From Allorhizobium paknamense (GTDB taxonomy: Bacteria; Pseudomonadota; Alphaproteobacteria; Rhizobiales; Rhizobiaceae), in assembly GCF_030815125.1 (NCBI RefSeq), contig NZ_JAUSWH010000008.1, forward strand, positions 62,001 to 126,000: a stretch of 64,000 bases of DNA, given 5' to 3'. Shown here piece by piece: positions 35,662-43,655 of this stretch. The notes beneath the pieces are model-generated. The model worked only from the letters and a program-made list of their open reading frames with translations, ran no database searches and was not told the DNA's origin. Each line of letters starts with the position of its first letter. Positions within the stretch are counted from its first letter, which is position 1. The translations under genes and the position numbers were made by a program.

Positions 35662-36080
35662 TGAGCGAGGAGATGAACTTGTCCCGTTTCCGGCAACTGA
35701 CCGAAGCTTACGGAGCCGATTTTTTCCGCTGGCCGGAGGAATACCGGGCTTCAGCCCGGGCTTTCGCGGCAGAGCATGACGTGACGGACCTGCTGGAGGA
35801 AACGCATCAGTTTGACGCGCTGTTGATGTCCGCAGCCCGCTTTTCTCCCACCCAGGCGCTGACAGAGACCATTATCCGCAAGGGAGAGCAGCAGTTTGCC
35901 TGGCGCAGACGCTGGCGCCGCTGGTGGATCGGCATGGGTGTTCTGGCGGTGGGGCTGGCTGGCGGACTTTCAGGAGCTGTCGCCGTGGCGGTGATTACGC
36001 CACAGCAGGGACTGTATGGCGAGGATCCGGTGACGGCTTTCGGTATCGTTCAAAATGATGCAGCAGGAGAAACGCCATGA
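35658..36080 (+). CDS. Single-span membrane protein, likely anti-sigma factor
   Basis: 140 aa: a cytoplasmic N-terminus with FRQLTEAYGADFFRWPEEYR, a basic Trp/Arg-rich cap (WRRRWRRWWIG, about 82-92), one membrane helix (MGVLAVGLAGGLSGAVAVAV) and a short periplasmic tail. It overlaps the sigma factor (4 bp) and the next gene (4 bp). Topology and coupling fit an anti-sigma factor for the ECF protein, but it lacks a visible zinc-binding ASD motif, so this is an inference. Confidence 0.65.
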   Translation: MMSEEMNLSRFRQLTEAYGADFFRWPEEYRASARAFAAEHDVTDLLEETHQFDALLMSAARFSPTQALTETIIRKGEQQFAWRRRWRRWWIGMGVLAVGLAGGLSGAVAVAVITPQQGLYGEDPVTAFGIVQNDAAGETP

Positions 36081-36529
36081 CGGAGAGTGGTTTCCGGCGT
36101 CTGGTGCTTGGTCTTCTCGTTTTCAATACCTTCCTGATTTCGGCGCTTGCCGGGGCGGGGATATTTTACATTCAGCAGGATCCACCCTTGCCCGTTTCGC
36201 GCCTTCCGCTGGCCGGGGAGCAATTGTCCGGCGATGACAAGACCGCCTTTCAGGGCGCGCTGGCCGATGAGCGCCGTAAACTGCGCTCTCTTGGGCTGGA
36301 GGCGCGCCAGGCCCGAATTGAGGCCGCTTCTCTGATGGGTCAGCCGGATCTCAACAAGGTAGCACTTGCGGACGCATTGAAACGGGCCCGGGATGCGGAG
36401 CTTGCCTTGCGTCAGGGGGTGGAGCAAAGGGCTGTCGATTTTGTCGCCAACCTGACGCTCGATCAGCGCCGCAGGCTTTCGGAGGGGTTGATCGAACGGG
36501 AGGCGCCCAAGCCGCCTGCCACGAAATGA
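36077..36529 (+). CDS. Periplasmic heavy-metal sensor-like protein (CnrX/ZraP group)
   Basis: 150 aa with one N-terminal membrane anchor (LVLGLLVFNTFLISALAGAG) and an all-helical periplasmic domain. It contains ADERRKLRSLGLEARQARIE and a C-terminal NLTLDQRRRLSEGL segment, the latter resembling the LTxxQR motif of Spy/ZraP/CnrX proteins. In this family such proteins bind metals or unfolded proteins and set the activity of an ECF factor, consistent with the operon here. A short hairpin terminator follows. Confidence 0.75.
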   Translation: MTESGFRRLVLGLLVFNTFLISALAGAGIFYIQQDPPLPVSRLPLAGEQLSGDDKTAFQGALADERRKLRSLGLEARQARIEAASLMGQPDLNKVALADALKRARDAELALRQGVEQRAVDFVANLTLDQRRRLSEGLIEREAPKPPATK

Positions 36530-36540
36530 TCACATTCCAA

Positions 36541-36560
36541 AAGCGACGGATTTGTCGCTT
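36541..36560 (+). terminator. Short hairpin after the ECF operon
   Basis: Stem AAGCGAC / GTCGCTT with GGATTT loop, 11 bp after the last gene; no long T-run, so termination strength is unsure. Confidence 0.5.
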
Positions 36561-36572
36561 GCGCCCGTTGAA

Positions 36573-36605
36573 TGGCCGATTGAGAAACGGAGTTTCAATC
36601 GGCCA
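36573..36605 (+). promoter_or_regulatory. Stem-loop over the DUF1800 translation start region
   Basis: An 11-bp perfect stem (TGGCCGATTGA / TCAATCGGCCA); its right arm ends on the A of the start codon and its loop holds GGAG (36589-36592). It could mask or present the ribosome site and act as a translational control. Confidence 0.5.
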
Positions 36606-38104
36606 TGACCACAACAAACATGACCAATTCAAAGGAAGTGGATGCCGCGCTCGCCCTCTGGCGCTTTGGACTGGGGGCACGTCAGGGTGATCTCGCTGCG
36701 ATCAAGGATGACGCGCGTGATCTTCTGCGGGAAGAAATCAATGAACGCGCCGTTCCCGTACCTGTGGGCGCCAAGCTGCAATCGACCCCGGCGCTGCTTT
36801 CGGCCCTTTACGTCTACCAGGATGAAGTAAAGGCGGAGCGGGAGCGGGAGCGTAGTCAGGCGGCGGCTGTCACGGCCAGCGCCACCACGGCAGACATGAA
36901 GGCAATGGCGCCCGCCGGCGGGGATGGCGGAAATGCCATGCAAGGGCCGCCGATGATGGCAAAGCCGCAGGATATGCCCGTGAGCAAGCGGCCTTATTTT
37001 CCGCAGCAGATCTTGCTGGCGGAGGCCGAGGCCCGGTTTTCCGGAACCATTCATCAGCCGCTGATCGGTTTCGGAGAAAGGCTGGCCATGTTCTGGGCCA
37101 ACCATTTCTCCGTGGCAATCAGCAAGGGCGGTGAGGTCCATATCCTGGCCGGTGCCTTTGAACGTGAGGCGATCCGCCCGCATCTGTTCGGTCGGTTTGA
37201 CGAAATGCTGATGGCGGTGGAGACGCATCCCGCCATGTTGGTCTTTCTCGACAACCAGCAGTCCGTGGGACCGAACTCCCCTGCCGGGCAAAAGGGCAAG
37301 CGTGGCCTGAACGAAAATCTGGCGCGTGAAATCATGGAACTGCACACGCTGGGCGTGAATGGCGGCTATAGTCAGGCGGATGTCACATCGCTTTCCCGTA
37401 TCATTACCGGCTGGACATTCACACGGTCCGCCAAGGCAGCAACCCCCGGCGTTTTCGGCTTCAATCCCGGGATGCATGAGCCCGGTGACCATGCGGTGAT
37501 GGGCGTGACCTATGCCGAAGGCGGGTTTGAGCAGGGCAGGCGTGTTCTTGCCGATCTCGCCAGACATCCGGCCACCGCGCGCCATCTCTGCCTGAAACTC
37601 GCGCGCCATTTCGTGGCCGACCAGCCGCCGGAGGCATTGGTGGCCAGCATGGCCGCCGCCTACACCAAAAGTGACGGCAACCTTTCCGAGGTTTATCGCG
37701 CGATGATCGATAACGACCTTTCCTGGCAAGCTGATCAGAGCAAACTGCGTCAGCCGATGGATTATGTCGTGGCAATGATCCGGGCAGCGGGCCTCCGTCC
37801 GAAGCCGGAACAGGTGGTGTCCATGCTCAAGGCACTGGGCCAGCCGCTCTGGGACCCCTCAGGACCGAATGGATTTTCCGACGTCAGCGACGGCTGGGCC
37901 TCATCCGAGGGGCTCGCAACGCGCATGGATGCCGCCAGCCTTTTCGCCCATCAGGTCGGAGGGGGTATCGATCCGCGTGAATTTGCCGCCGACCGGCTGG
38001 GGCCGCTCGCCTCCCAGGAGACGTTGACGGCTGTGGCGCGCGCCGAAACCAAGCCGCAGGGCCTTTCCATCGCATTTCTTTCCCCCGAATTTCAGAGGCG
38101 TTGA
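36605..38104 (+). CDS. DUF1800 family protein
   Basis: 499 aa with the DUF1800 pattern: an opening LALWRFGLGARQGDLAAIKD, the WANHFSVAI segment, the NENLAREIMELHTLGVNGGY core (about 237-256) and ITGWTFTRSAKA. The family nearly always sits before a DUF1501 gene, as here (2-bp gap). Its biochemical role is unknown. There is no signal peptide or Tat motif at the N-terminus, although the partner has one. A central Ala/Met/Pro-rich insert (about 80-125) interrupts the N-terminal domain. ATG 36605 versus ATG 36620 cannot be settled. Confidence 0.85.
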   Translation: MTTTNMTNSKEVDAALALWRFGLGARQGDLAAIKDDARDLLREEINERAVPVPVGAKLQSTPALLSALYVYQDEVKAERERERSQAAAVTASATTADMKAMAPAGGDGGNAMQGPPMMAKPQDMPVSKRPYFPQQILLAEAEARFSGTIHQPLIGFGERLAMFWANHFSVAISKGGEVHILAGAFEREAIRPHLFGRFDEMLMAVETHPAMLVFLDNQQSVGPNSPAGQKGKRGLNENLAREIMELHTLGVNGGYSQADVTSLSRIITGWTFTRSAKAATPGVFGFNPGMHEPGDHAVMGVTYAEGGFEQGRRVLADLARHPATARHLCLKLARHFVADQPPEALVASMAAAYTKSDGNLSEVYRAMIDNDLSWQADQSKLRQPMDYVVAMIRAAGLRPKPEQVVSMLKALGQPLWDPSGPNGFSDVSDGWASSEGLATRMDAASLFAHQVGGGIDPREFAADRLGPLASQETLTAVARAETKPQGLSIAFLSPEFQRR

Positions 38105-38106
38105 TC

Positions 38107-39330
38107 ATGCTGTGCGAAAATCTCAACCCTACTCGCCGCGCCGTCCTGGGCGCTTCCGGTGCCCTGTTTGCCTGGGCTTTCCTGCCGCGTTTTGCGACAG
38201 CTGCGCAGGGACGGGATCCGCGATTCATCACCATCATTCTGCGCGGAGCGCTGGACGGCCTGACGGCTGTTCCGCCCATTGGCGACCCGGACTATGCAGG
38301 CCTGCGCGGCGATATCGCGCTGAGGCTCGACGGCGACACGCCCGCCCTGCCGCTGGACAGCTTCTTTGCCGTTCATCCCTCCATGCCGAACTTTCAGCGG
38401 CTTTTCCGCGCCGGTCAGGCGGCTGCGGTGCATGCCGCAGCGACAGGCTACCGCGAACGGTCGCATTTCGATGGGCAGGATGTGCTGGAGTCCGGCTTTC
38501 CCACCCCGGGCCATGTCGAAACCGGCTGGTTGAACAGGCTGATGGAGGCGCTGCCGCAGGGAGAAAGCCTGGATCCGGGGTCGATCCAGGGGAGCCGAGG
38601 GCTTGCCGTGGGCACAACCGCGCCGCTGGTGATTCGTGGCAAGGCGCCGCTGCTCGGCTGGGCGCCATCGGTGCTGAGGCCTGCCGACCCTGATCTCGCG
38701 CCCCGCCTTGCCGATCTTTATGGCCAACGCGACCCGATGCTGGCTTCCCTGCTGGCGGAAGGCGTGGCGACTGGCAAGATCGCTTCTGGTTTCGATATGA
38801 AGGCAAAGGGTGGCCCGGGTGACCCGGACGGCATGGAGCAGATGGCGCGGGGGGCAGCCCGGCTTCTGGCTCATCCTGAAGGGCCGCGTATCGCGGCGCT
38901 CGCCTTCGAAGGCTGGGACACCCATGCGCAGGAAACCGAACGTCTTTCGAAACTGCTGCGCGGTCTGGATCGGAGCTTTGCGGCCTTCGAACAGGAAATG
39001 GGGCCGGTGTGGAAGGACACGGTCATTCTCGTGGCCACCGAATTCGGTCGTACGGCGCGCATAAACGGCACGGATGGGACCGATCACGGAACGGCAACAA
39101 CGGCATTTCTGGTGGGTGGAGGTGTCAAAGGTGGCCGCGTGCTGTGTGACTGGCCGGGATTGAAGGAAAATCAGCTCTATCAGGCCCGCGATCTTGCGCC
39201 AACGACCGATTTAAGGGCAGTTGTCAAGGGCATCGGTGTGGACCTGTTCGGGCTGGACGCCCACGTGCTTGCAAATACTGTATTTCCGGGAACCGAAAAG
39301 CTGATGCCGATGCGCGGAATTCTCGTGTAA
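38107..39330 (+). CDS. DUF1501 family protein with Tat signal
   Basis: 407 aa. The N-terminus has a twin-arginine signal (NPTRRAVLGASGALFAWAFL, cleaved near ATAA). The rest is the DUF1501 domain, related to the alkaline-phosphatase/sulfatase fold: FITIILRGALDGL, HPSMPNFQRLFRAGQAAAVH, FEGWDTHAQE and TEFGRTARINGTDGTDHGTA. Such proteins are periplasmic or secreted; the reaction is unknown. ATG 38107 follows the DUF1800 stop after 2 bp, so the two genes form one transcription unit. Confidence 0.88.
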   Translation: MLCENLNPTRRAVLGASGALFAWAFLPRFATAAQGRDPRFITIILRGALDGLTAVPPIGDPDYAGLRGDIALRLDGDTPALPLDSFFAVHPSMPNFQRLFRAGQAAAVHAAATGYRERSHFDGQDVLESGFPTPGHVETGWLNRLMEALPQGESLDPGSIQGSRGLAVGTTAPLVIRGKAPLLGWAPSVLRPADPDLAPRLADLYGQRDPMLASLLAEGVATGKIASGFDMKAKGGPGDPDGMEQMARGAARLLAHPEGPRIAALAFEGWDTHAQETERLSKLLRGLDRSFAAFEQEMGPVWKDTVILVATEFGRTARINGTDGTDHGTATTAFLVGGGVKGGRVLCDWPGLKENQLYQARDLAPTTDLRAVVKGIGVDLFGLDAHVLANTVFPGTEKLMPMRGILV

Positions 39331-39996
39331 CATTATGCTTTGTTAAGCTCCATTGCCTGTATATTCTACCGGCAATGGAGTTGATTTGTTTCAACTTCTA
39401 TCTATTTACATCCAGTTTTTCTTGAGCATGAACATCATTTTTTCACGCGAATCCAATCGGGATAGAAGAAATGTAGGCTTTGACTTACCATCCGGCGGAG
39501 GTCTCGGGGCTGGGGAATTGTTCCTGCTGTGTCTTTCCAACGCTTGCGCCTTGCCCGCTTGAGCCAATTAGGTGTATCCGCTCCCATTTTCATCCTATCC
39601 AGTTGATCAGCAAGGCCTTTTAAATCGATTGGTCTTTCTGCTCGCTCCGGGGCCTTGTGTCCGCGATCTGCGAAGATAGGCAGGATTGTGCTACAAACTC
39701 GCTTGTTGGTAAGCGTAGGGTATTGATTATCATCAAGAATGTGAAGGCTATATGTCAACCGAGGCGGGAATGCTGCGACTGCGGTGTGCAACCCCTGGAA
39801 TTTTGGGGTGCTATGAATAATTGCATTAAATTCACCGAAGACAACTTGACAGTTGTTGATGCAGACTTATGATGAAACTCAATTATTAATCGCGTGTAAG
39901 AGTTTATACCACTTATTAGCGATATAAAAATCTAAAACAAAAAATAAAAATATTCTAAATAAAAGGTTATTGATATTCATTTACTGGAGGCGTGCC
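39331..39996. other. AT-rich spacer before the lipid synthase cluster
   Basis: About 670 bp. The right 300 bp drop sharply in GC. A 118-codon open frame (39435-39791, minus; TTG start, with LKRARRKRWKDTAG) is not recognised and could be a gene remnant. The last ~130 bp hold an A/T-rich tract that probably includes the promoter of the next gene. Confidence 0.5.
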
Positions 39997-41295
39997 TTGC
40001 GGTCTGTTGCTATTATTGGGTCTGGAATTTCGGGTCTTAGTGCGGCCTATACGTTGAACAGCCATTTTGACGTTCATGTTTTTGAGCAGGACGGACGGCC
40101 TGGCGGACATGCCAGCACCGTTGTTGTGGAAGAGTCGAACGGGTCTGTCGGTGTTGACACCGGTTTTATGGTGTTCAATCCGACCAATTACCCAAGACTT
40201 TCCAAGTTTTTCAAGGAGCTGAACGTTCCTTTGAATGATCACTTCGGTGGTTATAACTTCTTCGATCTGGACAAGAAGACCTATTACGGTACAGAAGAGC
40301 TTGAAAAAGACGAAGATTATATTCGTGCAAATTATGATGCCGAATTTATTTCTGTATGGGAGCAAGCCAGTCGTCTGCTGAGGGAAGCGCCCCGGCATAT
40401 CATGGAAGGTAAGTGCCGGGTTTCGCTTGAGGATTATCTCCGCGAGCATGGCTATACCGACTCCTTTATCAATGGCTACATGATTCAGATTTCCTGCTCT
40501 TACTGGTCTGTGCCGGTCGAGCTCGCGCTGAAATCGCCGGCTGCCATGGTTATTGGCATGTTCCTCAACCACGGCAAGGATGGGCTTGGTGGCCGCGGCG
40601 TGAAATGGTGGTCCGTTCGCGGTGGCTCGAAAAGCTATGTGGATATCGTTGTTAGTCTTTTGAAGAACAAGCCCAACTACAACGCTGCCGTCACCAAAAT
40701 CCGGCAGTTGGACAATGGTGTGGAAGTGCACGCTGGCGGCGAAGTGAAGTTTTTCGACTACGCGATTGTCGCGACACACGCCGATCAGGCTCTGTCCTTG
40801 CTGGATGCTCCAAGCGCCAAGCAGAAGGAAATCCTCAGCGCCTTTGAATACAACAAGTGCTATACGGTTCTGCATACCGATGCGTCCGTGATGCCGATCC
40901 CGCGCGAGCGCTGGAAGAGCTGGAACTACGGTCTGGTGAACATTGAGGGTAAGCCGCGTCCCTATCTGGTTTACCACATGAACTCTATTCAGGGGCTTGA
41001 GGCTGAGAACGACTATTTCGTTTCGCTGGAAAGTCCCATCCCGATCGACCCGGCCAAAATCATCAAGACCTTCGATTACGAACATCCGGTCATTACCGTG
41101 GAAAGCGCGGCAATGCAGGATCGCCTTCCGTCTATCAATGACGAAGGTCCGGTCTATTTCGCCGGTTCGTATTTTGCGGTCCGTGACCTTGGTCCTGATT
41201 ATGTGGCTTTCCATGAAAGCGGCATTTATTCGGGTCGTCAGGCGGCAAATGCAGTGCTGCGGCATGCTGCTTCAACGGGTAGTGCCGTCGCCTGA
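39997..41295 (+). CDS. FAD-dependent oxidoreductase (COG2907/amine-oxidase-like)
   Basis: A 432-aa flavoprotein. It opens with a dinucleotide-binding fold (VAIIGSGISGLSAAY) and the follow-up FEQDGRPGGHAST that marks the amine oxidase/desaturase group; the C-terminal FAD-closing block is VYFAGSYFAVRDLGPDYVAF. TTG 39997 is the likely start because TGGAGG lies 7 nt upstream and the Rossmann strand begins 4 residues later. It is the first gene of the lipid synthase locus and could oxidise or desaturate a lipid product; substrate unknown. It uses somewhat more AT-ending codons than the synthase genes. Confidence 0.8.
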   Translation: MRSVAIIGSGISGLSAAYTLNSHFDVHVFEQDGRPGGHASTVVVEESNGSVGVDTGFMVFNPTNYPRLSKFFKELNVPLNDHFGGYNFFDLDKKTYYGTEELEKDEDYIRANYDAEFISVWEQASRLLREAPRHIMEGKCRVSLEDYLREHGYTDSFINGYMIQISCSYWSVPVELALKSPAAMVIGMFLNHGKDGLGGRGVKWWSVRGGSKSYVDIVVSLLKNKPNYNAAVTKIRQLDNGVEVHAGGEVKFFDYAIVATHADQALSLLDAPSAKQKEILSAFEYNKCYTVLHTDASVMPIPRERWKSWNYGLVNIEGKPRPYLVYHMNSIQGLEAENDYFVSLESPIPIDPAKIIKTFDYEHPVITVESAAMQDRLPSINDEGPVYFAGSYFAVRDLGPDYVAFHESGIYSGRQAANAVLRHAASTGSAVA

Positions 41296-41478
41296 ATAAT
41301 CTGACTGCTCCAAAAATTTAAAAAATAAGGCGCATCCGGATGGGAGGCAGTGAGCATCTGTATCCGGATGGTGCCTGGGCGGAGCAGTCGGCTTTCCGGT
41401 TCGTTATAAATGCCGGAATGCTCTTCCTGTAGAGGGTTTCCGAGCGGCGAGTTTTAACAGGCGGCTGCAAGGATATCG

Positions 41479-41964
41479 ATGGTATTCGAGGGTGTTGGGA
41501 CAATCATGTCTGATATTTTCAAGATCATTCATGTCATCGCTGCAGTTCTGTTTCTGGGAAACATTATTGTAACTGCCGTATGGAAAGTGATGGCAGATCG
41601 GCGGAAGGCACTTGATGTACTCCGCTTTGGCATCGATCTGGTGATCCTTACCGACATTCTGTTTACCTTTGGCGGCGCGGCGATCCTGATCGGCTCCGGC
41701 GGTTACATGGTGATCAGCTATGGCATGTCGATCCTGGATACGCCCTGGCTGCTTTACGGCATTGGTTGCTTTGCGGTCTCTGGTTTCATCTGGCTGCTCG
41801 GGCTTGTTCCCAATCAGTTCAAGCAGAGACAGCTGCTTCGGTCAGCGACCGATTACCGGCTCATTGCTCAGGAGTTCGAGCGTCTGGCGATGAGGTGGAA
41901 TGTACTTGGGGTTATTTCAACACTTTTTGCCATTGCGGCAATCGTGTTCATGACCGTCAAGTAA
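41479..41964 (+). CDS. DUF2269-like integral membrane protein
   Basis: 161 aa with about four membrane helices (IIHVIAAVLFLGNIIVTAVW; LVILTDILFTFGGAAILIGS; LLYGIGCFAVSGFIWLLGLV; VISTLFAIAAIVFMTVK). The KIIHVIAAVLFLGN opening and spacing suit DUF2269. Start is either ATG 41479 (AAGGA 5 nt upstream) or ATG 41506. It may anchor or move a lipid product at the membrane, but no function is shown. Confidence 0.7.
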   Translation: MVFEGVGTIMSDIFKIIHVIAAVLFLGNIIVTAVWKVMADRRKALDVLRFGIDLVILTDILFTFGGAAILIGSGGYMVISYGMSILDTPWLLYGIGCFAVSGFIWLLGLVPNQFKQRQLLRSATDYRLIAQEFERLAMRWNVLGVISTLFAIAAIVFMTVK

Positions 41965-42100
41965 AAAACCGTTCCGGCAGGGGCGCGCAAGGCGTCACAA
42001 AGGACCAGGGCATCTCTGTGTCCAGGAATCGGTGAAGCTATGTCTTCCTGCTGCCGGGTAAATTTAAACGTCCATTATTTTTTGACCAAAAGAGGTATTC

Positions 42101-42382
42101 ATGTCCGATATTGCGACGACTTTCACCGCAACCGAAGCGAAGAACTGGCTGGTTGAAAAGTTTGCTTACAAGCTCGAAATTCCGGAATCGGAAATCGACC
42201 TCCACAAGCTGTTCTCGGACTTCGGTCTCGACTCCACGGAAACCCTCGTCCTTGCGGGCGAGATGGAGCAGTGGCTGGGTTTTGAACTCCCGCCGACTGC
42301 CATGTGGTATCACCCCAACATTGAGAAACTTTCGACCTATCTCGTTGAATTGAAAGATCTCCACGAGCGCGGCGAGTTGTAA
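42101..42382 (+). CDS. Free-standing acyl carrier protein
   Basis: A 93-aa ACP. The phosphopantetheine site is FSDFGLDSTETLVLAGEME with attachment Ser45. Before it, YKLEIPESEIDLHKLFSD is a normal helix I/loop. The DST (rather than DSL/DSI) flank and the C-terminal Trp-rich WYHPNIEKLSTYLVE differ from housekeeping AcpP, so this belongs to a special pathway. It likely hands starter or finished acyl chains to or from the synthase. Confidence 0.9.
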   Translation: MSDIATTFTATEAKNWLVEKFAYKLEIPESEIDLHKLFSDFGLDSTETLVLAGEMEQWLGFELPPTAMWYHPNIEKLSTYLVELKDLHERGEL

Positions 42383-42742
42383 CAAGGCGCCGTTCGCAGA
42401 CATTCCTTGGAATGCTGCATCGGCCTGCTTGACCTCTTCAAGCCATATGCAAGGCCTCCCGGGTTCTGGCGGGAGACCAAGGTGATTTTTTGCCTTGTCT
42501 CAAGCCGTTGCGGAAGGGCCTTGCAAAGAAAGTGCACGCTACGAAAGTAACGGCAGGCTTTCGTGCGCGTATGTCCCCGGTAATTGTGCCGCTCTTCATA
42601 GATGGGCTTTGCTGCAGTCAATAAACAAGCCAAACATTTTATAAGCTATATTATCACCTAATTATATTTTCTTTCTTTGCAGTTTTAGGCTTTTTCGTGT
42701 CGCACTTAAACGAATTGTCTTTCGTATTTTGAGGTTTTATCA
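42383..42742. other. Spacer with weak hairpin, likely internal promoter
   Basis: 360 bp without a gene. A short hairpin (CTCCCG 42456-42461 / CGGGAG 42470-42475) precedes a T-run and could end part of the transcripts; the last ~100 bp are AT-rich and may contain a promoter for the thioesterase-synthase genes. Confidence 0.4.
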
Positions 42743-43630
42743 ATGTCATTGCCAAAATCAGCCATGGAACTGGTTCGACGCGATGAGAGCGACACGGTCG
42801 TTATCTGCGTGCATCCGGGTGGCATGCCAACGCGCAGCTATATGCAGCTTGCAACGCAGATGACGGACTATTCGTGGCATCTCGTGGAATTGTCCCTCAA
42901 TCGGCGTTATGCCTCGGCGGTCGGCAAGTCCGATCTGCCATCGACCATCCTTTCCGAAATTGCCGATGAGGTGATCGAAGAATTGGGCGAGCTTTGGGAA
43001 TCCAAACGAATCTGTCTGTTGGGATGGTCTTTCGGAGGCGTTTTGGCCTCCGAAATGGCGAGGCGGCGGCATGATGCGAGTTGTGGCGTGATCCTGCTCG
43101 ACAGTATCGCCCCCCGGCTTTTCGATGATGTGATGGATGGAACGCAACCGGATCGGCTGGTCAGGCTCAGCCGTACCCAGGTGGTGACTGTTCGGTGGTT
43201 CACCGATTACATGCGTGTCCTGAAGCAGGTGGACTGGGAAATAGAAGGCAGCGATGCCCATAACCTGTCCGAGGAAGCACTTATCGAGCTGATGTGCAGC
43301 CGTTTGATAGAGAAGGGCGGCCTTCCTGCCTCGACCTCAACGGTCGGCTTTTCAAAGGTTTACCGGGAATTTGCAAAAGGAATGAACCGCAATATTGCGA
43401 TCATCCTGGCGCATCAGCCGGAGACCGTTGATTATCCGTTGCATCTCATCCGATCGGAATATCCGCTTTACGAGATATTCCACATCCATGAGGACATGGG
43501 GTGGGGCAAGCTTGCCACTGATCTCAGCGTCTCCAGCGTGCCTTTCGGACATTACGACATGCTGCTCTCGCAGCCGTCTCTCGATCATATTTCAGTACAA
43601 ATTGAAAAAATGTCGCGTCGCTTGACGTAA
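42743..43630 (+). CDS. Alpha/beta-hydrolase thioesterase (PKS/NRPS TE-like)
   Basis: A 295-aa thioesterase-domain protein. It opens VVICVHPGGMPTRSYMQLA and has the nucleophile elbow LLGWSFGGVLASEM (Ser96) and the C-terminal His in FGHYDML (His270); an Asp follows strand 6 in ILLDSIAP. These match TE domains that release acyl chains from ACPs. As the large synthase has no TE domain of its own, this is the obvious release or editing enzyme. It ends 25 bp before the synthase start. Confidence 0.85.
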   Translation: MSLPKSAMELVRRDESDTVVICVHPGGMPTRSYMQLATQMTDYSWHLVELSLNRRYASAVGKSDLPSTILSEIADEVIEELGELWESKRICLLGWSFGGVLASEMARRRHDASCGVILLDSIAPRLFDDVMDGTQPDRLVRLSRTQVVTVRWFTDYMRVLKQVDWEIEGSDAHNLSEEALIELMCSRLIEKGGLPASTSTVGFSKVYREFAKGMNRNIAIILAHQPETVDYPLHLIRSEYPLYEIFHIHEDMGWGKLATDLSVSSVPFGHYDMLLSQPSLDHISVQIEKMSRRLT

Positions 43631-43655
43631 TCACTTTATTTATTGGGGTTTCAAA

